Source: Ianthella basta
Lineage: Eukaryota; Porifera; Demospongiae; Verongiida; Ianthellidae
Assembly: GCA_964019415.1 (NCBI GenBank)
Contig: OZ025884.1
Location: forward strand, 2,963,875 to 3,027,874
Direction: 5' to 3'
Length of the DNA: 64,000 nucleotides
Position 1 is the first letter of the stretch. Each line of letters opens with the position of its first letter. This document shows, in pieces, positions 24,241-48,534 of the stretch. Made by a program: the position numbers and the translations under genes. Below the pieces are notes generated by a model that saw only the letters and a program-made list of their open reading frames with translations, did not search any database and had not been told where the DNA came from.

Positions 24241-24924
24241 GGAAAGGGTGCAGCCAGGAATCTGGGAGGGGGGAGGGGTTCTAGAATAGCACCAAGGATG
24301 CACACCGTATCACTCGTATGACGTCACGAATAAATGGCCGCCAATAGACCACGGCTGTTTCGCATAAATATAAATATAAATATAATTAGACCATGATGCA
24401 ACAAATTGCTGTAATCTGATTGTTCAAGTGGAGGTGTTCTACATCGCTTATACCACATCGCATTCACTTATACCACCTCTAATTCAACTTATACCACCTC
24501 TGGTAGCTTCTGGCGCTTTCAGGCAAACTTTCGACAATGTAGCCGCGACAAGCTTTTTGCGAAATTAACTTTAGCAACGTTCCGAGGTACTTCACGGCCG
24601 CTGGGCTTCGCAGGGTCGTTTCCGCGCAGTTTACGCTGCCGTTTGATTACTCGGCTACCTCTTTGTCGCCATTTCTCGGTAGAACTGGCCAGCACGGTCC
24701 TCCCCGTATTGACGCTGGTTGCTATCATAGTCTAAACATCACCCCCGCCAAACTTTTGACACTCAATGACACACACACCCTTATTTAATGTCGCGCTTCC
24801 CTAAGTTTTGTATTACAACTGATGAAGATCTACGGATCGAAACGTCTTGTATCCCACTAAAGTCAGTACTGCGCTCGAAGCTCGTTAACTTCCCCCTGCA
24901 TAGTCTAAACACCTATATATGAAA

Positions 24925-24985
24925 ATCAATAATTCATAATTTGCTAGGCACACATGAGCACTGCCTGCATGGAGCATATTGTAAA
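24925..24985. repeat. Short dispersed repeat (copies also near 22826 and 26585)
   Basis: AATTCATARTTTGCTAGGCA with CACATGMGCACTGCCTGCAT recurs at 24925-24985 and 26583-26640, with a more diverged copy near 22826-22862. The 26.6-kb copy is next to a 28-nt poly-T run (from 26537), so this may be a retroposed tail. Confidence 0.7.
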
Positions 24986-25491
24986 ATGGTATTAGTCTAA
25001 TAGTCATATAGTCTAAACAACTTATACCGAGCTCCTTCGGTAGATATTGCAGACGTCTTGCGCAATCGCAGCAAAATGTCTGACCGATTCGATAATACCG
25101 CGTCAGGGGGGGGGGGGGTCGGACACGTCCTGGGATTGCGCAATACCAGCACCTCAATAATTGCATTCCTGACATTCCAATCGCGTATCCATATGTTAGC
25201 TGACTGTGCTCCAAGGCCGAATGTGCATACCCTGAGCCATGGCAGGGCCTTGTACTGCATTCGCGCCCCTGGTATGACCAGTACGTACGTAGCCAAGGAG
25301 CCATACGGTAGATTAGGCTTAATTGTCTGACCGCTTTCACTATTTAGTTTTGCAAGTTATCGCAGCGTTTCCTGAGGATTGCCAGCACGCTTAAGCCATT
25401 TCTAGCATCCCTGCTATCGAATGTGACAAATCGTGTACAGAACCAAGACGATTGCAAGGACGTGGCTGCCGATTGCACTCCCATTGCAGAA

Positions 25492-25561
25492 TAGTCTCGT
25501 TCCCAGACCCTATCTAAATAAAAACGGCGGAACGGTGGAGGTGGGTCTGGGAACGAGACTA
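25492..25561. mobile_element. 70-bp MITE with 9-bp target duplication
   Basis: Termini TAGTCTCGTTCCCAGACCC and its complement enclose about 30 bp. The direct duplication ATTGCAGAA flanks it at 25483-25491 and 25562-25570. The tips share the AGACCC core and 9-bp duplication with the 720-bp element at 16732, suggesting mobilisation by one Mutator-like family. Confidence 0.85.
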
Positions 25562-26720
25562 ATTGCAGAAGCAGTCAACCTATCAGTCTTGCAGTCCTGA
25601 AGTGATCAATGAGGACTCGCTACCAGCTTCTAAGGAGTCACTTCCACAGGAGCACTTGCTCAGTACTCCGGATTAGGCTTCATCTGCCTCGTAGCCAGCA
25701 GCAGCGAACACTCGTACACCGGTGTTGGAAAATGCTCGCAAAACCTACCTAGATACTGGGGAAGGGCGGGGAAGGGTCCATTTTCTGATAGCCCTTGTCC
25801 AACTGTGTGCTCAGAAGCAAAGAAACAAGCGATGCGACGTGTTTCTCGAAATATGTCTGCTCTTTGCTAGTATAGGTAAAATACACAGTAAAGAGCAGCC
25901 GCGTCGGCCATTTTGCGGACACACGTGACCTTGACCGACCCCCCTGATACCGCGTGGTATGTCAAATTAAAGAGCTCGCCGCTGGTACCAGAAGAAACGA
26001 AACTCAGCAAACTTGGTATCAAACGAAAGATCGTTGGCAGATCTATCAGACCTTAGTACTTTCATGTTGACTGATAGTACTGGCTTTGAGTAATGGGCGC
26101 TCAGTTTCTATGGTAATGTGTAGTGGGCCACCTTTCAGCCAGCTGGCTATTAAAAGGAACGCGAAAGTGCTGTAATCAGTGGCGTAGGGTTGAATCTGGA
26201 TGTTCAACAACGCTTATTCGCTATTAAATGGTGTCCTGCTTAAGCGAAGTTGAAAAGGCTTCGGACTTTGGGTAATTTTGGAAGCTTTGATGTTATTGCG
26301 CCTGTGGGCAAAGATGTACTCTTTTTAAAATGTTCGCACTCACCGACAACTCAACTTATGCGACGGCGAAACCTGCAGTTCGCGAAACTAGCTATACGGG
26401 AGTCGAATCGCAGTCATCGCTGTGCGATGCCAAGCGCTCGGTTACTGCTCGCAAGAGACGAATGTTCTTGTTCTACTAAACGTGACTGCGTTATTCAGTG
26501 ACGTCATGCGCGCGTGAATCGTACATACCGTAACTTTTTTTTTTTTTTTTTTTTTTTTTTTACGTGGTAATGAACCAATAATTAAAAATTCATAGTTTGC
26601 TAGGCACACATGCGCACTGCCTGCATAGTACATATTGTAAAAAGGTTAATGAGAAGTCAACATTAATGTCCTGATCCATGGAAAGTTATATAGTTAATCA
26701 TGATCAGGTTAATCAGTCAT

Positions 26721-27962
26721 CTACCACCTAGGTACCCTGCCCTCCCTTGCCACAAGATCAACTGGCGCGGTTGGGCTGATGGGGTGGTGGTGGCTAGATC
26801 TGGAGCCCCTCAGGCACATCACTGCTGATCGTAAAAGGGAGAAGCTAATCCGACATCGTATCCAGGCCATTGTGGTTCCATAGGGCTGATCATTTCTTTC
26901 ACTAATCAGTGACGCCAAGCGCTTGTAGAATATCTCCGCAGCGATGCCCATGCCTCCGGTTGCTGCAAATACCAGGGGAGTGAATGACCCGTGTTCCACC
27001 TCTCTGATTCTCTCCTCGTACATCCTTCGTTTTTCCCTCTCATGTCTCCGGTAGCATGCTCCTGGTGAGGATAGGCGGTTACTGGATGCATGTGGGTTAA
27101 AGACCCTTACATCGAAGAAGGCATCCTGCCGTCTCTCCCCCCAGAAGCCCTGGGCCCGGATGTCTAGCCGTGCATTGTCCTGCCTGTTCGCGGTTTGGTG
27201 GGCTAGGGTCTCCCCTGTAAGCAGCTGCAAGTCAGGCTCCGTCTGGACGCCGTGACACACCTCTGATAGCAGGTTGGCTGTCATGTCTCTGATCTCGTTG
27301 TGGCGGATGAAGGTGAAGCCACCACGGGGGCAGGTGAGAGCATGTTCCACGCTGAACTGGACTCCACAAACACACTTGTCAGGCAGTTTCTCAGGCCTCC
27401 ACCCATATCTCAGGTGGATTGCATCCCAGAACGCAGTCTTGCTCAGGTGGAAGCCATGCTCTTCAATTGGTAAGGTTGTCAGCCAGCTAGATGCACCTTT
27501 CTCAGATGCCAACTCGATCATCCGCCTCTGTTCTGCCTGCACTTCCCCAAGTACCTTCTCAGTTGCCTCAGTTATGTGTACCGTCTTCTGTTGTGAAATA
27601 GCTGTTTTCGCCTGTTTCTGCTCGGCGTAAATGCTTGGGGGCATGCACCCCTCTTGTTGCAAAATGAGTTTGGTCAGTGGTCCTGACAGGAGGCAGGAGG
27701 CAGCATACTCCCGAGTGCATTCCTCTTGTGGATTCACCACCCCGAGTCCTCCACAACGGGTTGGTAGGGCAATAATCTTCCTCATGCAGTGGCTGATGTC
27801 CCATTTGTCTGATATGGATGGGAGAAAGTGGTCGCGAATGGCCGTTTCCAATGGTGTGAACAGTTCACCGTTGGTGGGAGTGCCGGTATGCCTTTGTGGA
27901 GGCAGAGCCTTGAGGAAGTGTTCCGAGAAACGCTGCCGTAGTGCTAGCGGCGTACTCTTCAA
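26721..27962 (-). mobile_element. C-terminal part of an RLE-type non-LTR retrotransposon ORF (413 aa open)
   Basis: Longest non-repetitive uninterrupted frame of the spacer. Early residues resemble an RT thumb (ALPTRCGGLGVVNP). A zinc knuckle CVCGVQFSVEHALTC is followed by GGFTFIRHNEIRDMTANLL. Next comes a PD-(D/E)XK-like block: ARLDIRAQGFW, then AFFDVRVFNP. A conserved tail has EVEHGSFTPLVFAATGGMG and LRSAVMCLRGSRS. A zinc knuckle followed by a restriction-like endonuclease fits the arrangement in site-specific-type non-LTR elements, and similar tails are widespread in cnidarian and sponge genomes. The RT core is absent upstream of 27970, so this is a 5'-truncated copy, as is usual for target-primed insertion. 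The order of domains is seen; the RLE assignment is inferred. Confidence 0.72.
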
Positions 27963-28607
27963 CCATTAGTCAAACGTGGGATGTTTCCACCCGGACGCGT
28001 ATACGGTAAGCATGAGCGCGCTCGCGCAAGTTGGCCTGCCGCGAGTCAATGCGCTCTACTGGATGAAGGCTCTTCTGGGTTAAGGCTGTGCTGTGCTTGC
28101 CTGACTCAGTGAAAGAAATAAACTCCCATGCGGCTCATTGTGTATGTCCCTGTACACTACAGCTTTCCGTAGTGTGTATTGCACCATAGACTTTAGCTAT
28201 GGTGGCATTTCACATGCATAAATATAGCCATATGCATTGACACCATACACTTCCAGTGTGTGTGCACCTTACATTTCTTCACTTACCCACTGGCGCACCC
28301 ACCACTGAAGGCAAGCTTTTTTACAAGTGCTCCATCACCACCACTGACTTCCACATTCACATATGGTGAGAGAAATGGTGATAGGGTATTTGTACAGAAT
28401 CCTGCCAAAGGCAAGCTAGCGCACAAGTGCACAACTGCCAGCACTGACTGCCACATACAAATACATGTACAGCCAACATCACTATACACCTATAATGTCC
28501 ATGCCCAAATATTATAATGTTATTATACAACCACCACATGCTACTATCCCATGGCACCACATCCATGACACCACTACCATCACCATGCACCATCATCGCA
28601 GTGCAAG

Positions 28608-29103
28608 TTGCAATCTGCGCATGCAGTATATGTGCAAGTGCTACTAGGAACAAGACTACCAGTGCAAGTTGCCAAGGGTAACCACCCCGAGTGCAGGTAG
28701 AGTGTTTGTGCTATATATACACCACCACCACCACCACCACAGCCACCACCACCAGCAACAGGTATGCAACTTGCACTTGGACAGAACACGGTTCACATAT
28801 AGTGCCCAAGTGCAAGTTGCATACCTGTTGCTGCATCCTGCTCCAACTTGTGCCGTTTGACTAGCACCAACACTGTACTTGCATTCATAGTGGTCCCCCA
28901 CTGCATGCCAATCGATGCTGGTGCCCGGTCCCCCTGACCTTCAGCAACTTGCGCTGGTGGTATTTTTCCTTCCTTCAACTAGCGCAAACACTCTACTTGC
29001 ACTCGGGGTGGTTACTCTCAGCAACTTGCACTGGTGGCCTTGTTCATAGAAGCATTGGCGCATATACTGCATGCGCAGATTGCAACTTGCACTGTGTGGT
29101 GGT
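28608..29103. repeat. Large foldback with nested 28-bp perfect hairpin
   Basis: About 115-130 bp at 28608-28722 recurs inverted at 28975-29103 (GTGCAAGTTGCAATCTGCGC; GTAACCACCCCGAGTGCA). Inside, a perfect 28-bp inverted repeat (28753-28780 and 28806-28833; CAGCAACAGGTATGCAACTT...) has a 25-bp loop. CAC-triplet runs and a (TA)n tract (about 29113-29151) border the arms. The 11-mer GTGCAAGTTGC occurs several times in both orientations. Confidence 0.85.
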
Positions 29104-29109
29104 GGTGGT

Positions 29110-29112
<3 letters not shown>

Positions 29113-29151
<39 letters not shown>
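29113..29151. repeat. (TA)n microsatellite
   Basis: About nineteen TA units directly beside the right arm of the 28.6-29.1 kb foldback. Confidence 0.95.
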
Positions 29152-29154
<3 letters not shown>

Positions 29155-29494
29155 GTCATTTTGCAAATGGCGGCGCTCACGTTGTTCTTTACAAAGGTTT
29201 AAAGTCTCTCTAATGACGTTTCGCCGTGTTTGAATGGAACGAAATGTGGTAATATAAATATAAATAATATAAATGGCGGCAGCTCAGTTAGTTTGGAAAC
29301 CAGAAGGGCGCGCACCAGTTTTTCTCGAGGAAAGCTACGCAAAGGAATCTCTATGCTTTACTGCACGAAAAGTCATGCAAGGAAAGTGTAATCTATTACA
29401 TGGATAGAGTTGACCAAAAGTAAGCGGTATTTGCATTCAAACTTGTGGATTACTCTTTCCCAGTATGAAAATACCGACTATTAGTCGCCGTCAT

Positions 29495-29665
29495 TAAATG
29501 GCTCGTAGTGTGGTTCTCCGGGTTTTCCCGCCAGTAAGCTATGTCTTGTATGATAGCCAAGGGAATGTGGAACTAGGTGATACAGAGCCTGTTCCGCTGC
29601 GCGCTAAACCTTTGGCGAAATACGCGTTTGTAATGTAGCATATTCTGCCATTTGCACTTGCATTC
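29495..29665 (+). repeat. Long inverted repeat, left arm
   Basis: About 165 bp here (CGCCAGTAAGCTATGTCTTG; CTGTTCCGCTGCGCGCTAAA; GAAATACGCGTTTGTAATGT) are repeated inverted at 31512-31680 with roughly nine in ten bases identical by eye. The 1.85 kb between the arms holds the decayed non-LTR fragment. A weaker relative is near 33450. Confidence 0.85.
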
Positions 29666-30379
29666 AATCAGGCAGGCCTACTTGATAGCTGTCATAGAAT
29701 TTGAATATGATGGGAAGATCTTCTATGTGTAATGTATGGACATGTCACATATTATTATACACTTCAAAATTGAAATTCTGTCGCATGGCATGGGCTCCAT
29801 TATATACGTATTGCGATGATTGATGTAATACGTTTTAATAATCCTAATATAATATATATTATACTTGCCTTACATTGATCTTTCATGTGCATCGATCTAT
29901 GTTGCCAGCTAGGAGCAGGTTTGATGAAAAGGCTGCAGTTGGCAGATGCATGATAGGCAATTTTGTATGTCACTAGTATAATACTGAACATTATACTACA
30001 TAATTATGCATTTGTACATGTGTAAATGCATGCATGTTTGTACACACCATTGATATAATATTATGCTAAATCGCATTCTATTAATTATTAACATATATAG
30101 GTCCCCCAATCAGTATTATAATAATACAATAATAATATAAAAGTTATTAAAACAATCAGATGTTTACAATAAAATCAATGACATGCAAACAATCAAATAT
30201 TTATATGACACACACATAGGCAACGAGTAAACCAAAATAAGAATATAATGCAACAACATACATAATTATAACAATAACAGTTAAAAATAATATTGATAAT
30301 GGCAGATGCTTGTGAAGGCAGTTAAGACAGTTAGCATCGTCTGATCTGGCCCTCTGTCATGGCCAGATATGCAATCCAG

Positions 30380-31095
30380 TCAAGTCATCGTGGGTGGCAT
30401 GCAGATGATCTGCTGCTGTGGAAACACATGATTGAGGATCGCAGTAGAGTGAAGCTGAGGTAGAATCTCAAGAGTTCTATGACCGTGCTGTAGTTGATAG
30501 GGTTCTCCTTTGATGACAGTACAGAGAGCCTTCCGAGAAACACAGTTGCACTGGGACTTGCTCCTCCAGTGCAAAACATTACCAGTGCATATGGGACAAA
30601 AGATGCGTGTTGAACTTCTCAAACTCACTGATCTTACTTCTGCCTCTTCTTACGCTTGAGGCGTTGGTAGCAAGAGGTCATCTGTGGTGTCTGGTTTGAG
30701 GGGACAAATAGGTTAATTACCCTTACGTTGAGAGATGCTCTCTCAAATCTTCCACAGCAGAATGCACTTGCTGCAATGTCTAGCCTCGAGTTGTCTTCTG
30801 TTACTGTGCTACAGGTGAATGTTTCACTGGAAAGGGGTTGCAAGCGGGCTCTACATTAATGTCGTGGCAGACATCTGTGAGAAGATCTTCTAGGTCATGA
30901 ACTTAATTGTGACAACATATGGTGGCTCTTCCAGTCTGCGAGGGGTATGATAGGACATGCTCTGTGGAGAAGGTGGTGCCACATACACTTTGACCTGAGG
31001 ATCCATGATGAAACTCACTCGGGAAGAGCAGGTGCACCATACACATAGATGGAGGGAGGGAACAAGAGAGAGACTGGTAGCTAAAAAACTTCAAA
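30380..31095 (-). mobile_element. Decayed second copy of the RLE-type non-LTR element
   Basis: Minus-strand fragments match the 26721-27962 protein in order but in shifted frames. VCGTTFSTEHVLSYPSQTG (about 30945-31010) corresponds to the zinc-knuckle region. LDIAASAFCCGRFERASLNV with VRVINLFVPSNQT (about 30690-30790) corresponds to the endonuclease block. Stops and frameshifts separate them. It lies between two long inverted repeats (29495-29665 and 31512-31680). Confidence 0.7.
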
Positions 31096-31511
31096 CAGAA
31101 TTAGCAACTCATGTATGTTAGAACTGACTACCCTACTATGAAACATAGCTGCATTCATAAATACTCATGGATTTTGAACATCTGTATTTTCCACAGTTAT
31201 ATGCTGATTGCCTGATTATGTCATTTACATATGTCAGACAATCATGACAGATATACAGACATATGCTGTCAGCGTTTACAGACAAAAATTAGCTAGCTCA
31301 GTTGCTTAGCTATGTCATCTTTGATTTCAAGAAGCAACAGCAGCTACACACATAGATAACTGCTGTACTGGCTGCTGCACAGCTAAACATATTGCTGCAT
31401 ATACATGAAGAGCAAACTCAATTTGCACATGTACAGATTAATGTAAATTTCATGGAGTTGACTGTGGAAATGTAAGTCAGTGTGCATAGCTAATGATAAT
31501 TGCGCAAGGCA

Positions 31512-31680
31512 AATGCAAATGGCAGAACATGCTACATTACAAACGCGTATTTCGCCAAACGTTTAGCGCGCAGCGGAACAGACTCTGTATCACCTAGTTC
31601 TACACTCCCTTGGCTATCATACAAGACATAGCTTACTGGCGGAAAAACTCGGAGAACTGCGCTACGGCCATTTAAACATT
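31512..31680 (-). repeat. Long inverted repeat, right arm
   Basis: Inverted partner of 29495-29665; see that entry for shared words. Together they could be the ends of a ~2.2-kb element or two oppositely inserted copies of one short repeat. Confidence 0.85.
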
Positions 31681-31916
31681 GCGGGAAAACTGGCTAGTTT
31701 CGTAACGGAAAGCCATGGTCCACGATTTTTAAAGCACAGCTCACCTTTGCTGGGTCAGATCTATCCAAATGCAAGAGTTCCGGCCTCCTTGGCAGTGAAG
31801 ATGGCCTGGGGGAAAAGCAGTAACTGGCCAATATCAACGACAGCGTTGTTCACGAATTCCCATTCTCACTCCCAACTTTTCCATTACAGAAAACTAAGTT
31901 GCCGCCTCGAAACGTA

Positions 31917-32382
31917 CAGTGGAACCTCGGTTATCCGGGCGGTGTGGGACCAAGGGGTGCCCGTAACTTTAAAATTGCCCGTAACTCTGAACTTATTCAT
32001 GAACTATGTACATGGCTATATAACACTGGTCACAAGTACATAAAGCTTAAAAAGGCTAAAATAATAATAAAACATAAAAAATAAAATAAAAATAAAAACG
32101 ACTTTCCTCAATCCTTCCATATGTCGCCAACAGTAGACTTCGGAACTCCATGGATGTCACCAACGAGTCGCTGGGACTTTCCTTCCTTTAAGTCGTCAAT
32201 AATCATTAGCTTCTGTCGAGCGTAACAACGCGCCGCTTTCTGCTATATAGCCATCTTCACGCTATGTACGAGGTAATTGTGACGTCAGCGTACGTGTAAT
32301 AAAATGGCCGGCTCGCTATAACACCTGCCCGGTAGACCGAGGCGCCCGGAACTTCAATGACCGGATAAGGGAGGTTCCACTG
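31917..32382. mobile_element. Pogo/Tigger-like MITE retaining the transposase HTH
   Basis: TA duplications (31915-31916 and 32383-32384) flank termini CAGTGGAACCTCGGTTATCC and the complement of CAGTGGAACCTCCCTTATCC, the pogo/Tigger style. The minus strand of the right half (about 32255 down to 32105) encodes KLMIIDDLKEGKSQRLVGDI and then GVPKSTVGDIWKD. This matches the CENPB/pogo N-terminal helix-turn-helix, with one in-frame stop near its start. The catalytic domain is deleted. Confidence 0.85.
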
Positions 32383-32454
32383 TAGTTTAAACGGCCGCAG
32401 ATTGGGAATCGGGATCCGATCTAGAGCTGTACTGTAGGAAAATTGATTTTTAGC

Positions 32455-32745
32455 CTTTTTCTCCGTGAAAGCCGAGACAATATAGGAAACTCCGTATCAA
32501 TGTGAAGAAAACAGTGGATAATGTGCTGTAAAGGATAAAAGCGTTGTTTATGCTGTTATGTTAGGGATATTTTGGCAAACAGCTAGTTGCTCGTATTAAA
32601 CTATGCATGTCGTAATAACCCAATAACTCTACAGCATAGCATAGGAAAGCTTGTTCTTGAGCCATTTCCTTACTTCAAGTTTTGAACAAAAATATAATAG
32701 TCACAGCTAATGAATAGTGCAGCATGTGTATGGGGTAGGTGACTA
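32455..32745 (+). repeat. Dispersed direct repeat, copy 1
   Basis: Shares with 33285-33605 a ~290-bp tract including TAATGTGCTGTAAAGGATAA and GTTGTTTATGCTGTTATGTT, ending near GGGTAG...GACTAC. Non-coding. The 33.3-kb copy has an extra ~30 bp (CAGCTCATTGTGCATTTCTC) in the middle. Confidence 0.8.
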
Positions 32746-33284
32746 CTTAAGCATGTGTGATAAGCTGTACATCTCCATCATGCATGCATACAAGCTATGG
32801 GCTTGCAATAATGATTCCCTTGAGCTCTTTAATCCTCTTCCTGCGTTAGCTCCTTAATTAATTGTCATGCATGCCAATCAGCTTTGACCCAAGACCTTCC
32901 CCTGATAACTTAATTTGTACAATTAGCTAGTACATATATATGTACATACATTGCTTGCAGTGAACATGGTGCCATTTATTCATTGATTAGTGTATATAGC
33001 TATAATTATATATAATATATGGACATATAGCTATAACTAGTGCATGTTCTGAGTGCCTTATGTGCATTGGCAAGAGAACCTATTATAGCTAGATAGTGCA
33101 TTTGTTACTTCAGTGTCATCATGGAATGACTGCACTACGTTTGTCTATGGCATTAGCTAATCGATCGATTGCTGGTCCACAGCTGTTTCGTATGTGTAAA
33201 TGGCAGCAGCTTAGTTTTGGTTTGGAAACCTGTCAATAGTATGCAAGTTTTCACCTCGTATCGTGGAGCGAATATATTTTAACC

Positions 33285-33605
33285 TTTTTCTCTGTAAAGA
33301 GGATGTAATCCATAGGAAACTCAATATCAAGGTGAGCAGAACAGTGGGTAATGTGCTGTAAAGGATAAAAGTGTTGTTTATGCTGTTATGTTAAAGATAT
33401 TTCGGCAAACATTTGCTCGTATTAAACAGCTCATTGTGCATTTCTCCAGGTTTTCCTGCCAACATGCTATGCATGTTGTGATAGCCCAACCACTCTACAA
33501 CATAGCAAAGGAGAGCTTGTTTTTGAGCCATTTTCTTACTTCATGTTTTAAGCGAAAATAAAATAGTCACATGGCACCACATGTGTATAGGGTAGCTAGG
33601 AGACT
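33285..33605 (+). repeat. Dispersed direct repeat, copy 2
   Basis: Partner of 32455-32745. Its extra middle segment (CCAGGTTTTCCTGCCAACAT) is related to the long inverted repeat at 29495, suggesting all belong to one transposon family and that copy 1 is deleted there. Confidence 0.75.
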
Positions 33606-33883
33606 ACAAGTGCACTTCCCCATGACCCCAGCTAGTGTAACTAAGTCTCAGTGATGTCTCTGCATTGCAGTGTTCTTTAAACATACACTTCATGCATTCC
33701 AGTGGAATATGCATTACACAGTATGTTCCCTCTAAAGTGTTGAAAATACTGTGTACTGACTCTGCCCCTTGCTCACCATGCAGCCCCAATGCCCAGTGCC
33801 ACCTCATCCACAGTACAACATGATACTCGAGAAGGTGCAACTTTGATGTAATGCGGGCATGTGCATGGGAATGTCTCTCGGTA

Positions 33884-34436
33884 CACTGTTAAAAATAGGG
33901 AGTGATGATTACACCCATAATTGGTGTCAATTGGTTGCCACTGTGAGCACACATATTTGCAGTGTGACATTCACTCCAATCATGCAGTACACAACATACC
34001 ATTTATGTGAACAGTTTGTAAGAAACTAAGCACTTCATGGTACATTTCACTACAGATATAGTACACTACTTCGAAGATTTGCCTACAGATAGTACACAGG
34101 ATACCATCTGGTGGGATTGTTAGTGGGTGACACAAAGTATCTAATGATACATTAAATTGCACACTTAATTTGATGAGGTCCTCCCACTGTACACAACATA
34201 CCATCAGGCTGAGCTGTATCCTGGGTAGCTATATATGTACTTAGATAGCTCCTAGGATTCCAAATAAACTCTCATCTTTGCGTATAAATTACTTCAAAGT
34301 CTCATAAGAAATGATGTGAGCAACAGTGTGGATACTGGTGTCAGTGTGAACGTCACACTAAAGTAATAGTGTGACTGATCACACCCTTGGTGTGAGCACT
34401 GAGTGGTGTGATGGTCACACCATATTTTTAACAGTG
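33884..34436. mobile_element. 553-bp MITE with CACTGTTAAAAAT ends
   Basis: Terminal inverted repeats CACTGTTAAAAAT at both ends, with subterminal GTGTGA/TCACAC words. Non-coding, just 3' of ABCC copy B. A second copy lies at 43702-44790 and carries an additional minisatellite. Confidence 0.82.
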
Positions 34437-34699
34437 TTGTACTTATATAATTTTATACACTGACATATATCTGTATATATGTATGCACAGTATACAATTG
34501 TCCTGCACTATATATACATAGCTATGTATTTGATCTAGACCTTGCATTGTATGTTTACCCTCAACATTAGTCCTCATTTGCCTGAAGGCCTGACAACTGA
34601 AATAATCGTCAAATATTATGTACAAGTGCATTGTCTTGCTCATAGCTTGAAAATCAAGAAAGTGTTATATGCATAACTTAATAAAATATGGTGGTATGT

Positions 34700-47927
<13,228 letters not shown>

Positions 47928-48041
47928 ATCCTATACCAAGCTACATGGTAACTCGTGACCACAACGTTAATGTATATGCAAGTAAATGACAAATGGCCAG
48001 TGACGTCATAGCAAATTGCGCACCGACTTATGGCGGTGGTA

Positions 48042-48155
48042 CAGTCGATTTCAGAATGGTTGACAAAAAGGCATGGGCAAATGGCAAATGGCGTGAAGTC
48101 ATAACAAATGGACACTGGACAATAGGAGTGACGCAATGGCAAAGCAGTAAAACTA
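48042..48155. mobile_element. Truncated mariner-like MITE beside relic ABCC exon 1
   Basis: Starts CAGTCGATTTCAGAATGGTT after TA and matches the left two thirds of the 8209-8385 MITE (ACAATAGGAGTGACG). The right terminal repeat is missing. It borders the relic exon at 48165. Confidence 0.65.
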
Positions 48156-48164
48156 GCTATAGTG

Positions 48165-48283
48165 GGCTGGTAAGCCTTGGCTCTCTTCACTCTAAGTCGA
48201 GGGGTATATATGTGTCCACATGTATGCACCCAGCTGCACGAATCCACTTGCAATAACATACGAAACCTAGTCGTGATGGCCAT
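48165..48283 (-). pseudogene. Relic third copy of ABCC4-like exon 1
   Basis: Read on the minus strand from an ATG at 48283, this segment encodes MAITTRFRMLLQVDSCS and later LRVKRAKAYQP. That parallels copy B exon 1 (MAAVTRFSSDDHNQVDSCS, then LRVKGSKGYQS). It lies about 240 bp upstream of the true exon 1 of copy B. It carries a small insertion between the two matching blocks and lacks the FWL codons and donor site, because a mariner-like MITE starts where the homology stops. It looks like the remnant of a duplicated promoter and first exon. It could still act as an alternative leader, but no clean donor is visible. Confidence 0.75.
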
Positions 48284-48534
48284 CTTCTAGACTGGTACGT
48301 ACATAATAAGCCCCATGCTAGTTTTGTGACCATTGGCCCATAGCATAAACATGCTTTTACAAACAGCATCCACTTCAACTTCAACAACATTATTATGCGA
48401 CAATGTCATGCAATTGGAATGCTTTCTCCATACATGTTTAAGCCACACAGTACACTTCCAGTACACTTGTCTGTCTGGCAGCTAGGGGTCTGTCATTGGT
48501 GTGTGCTGGTGCACACACACAGCCTCCACACTCA

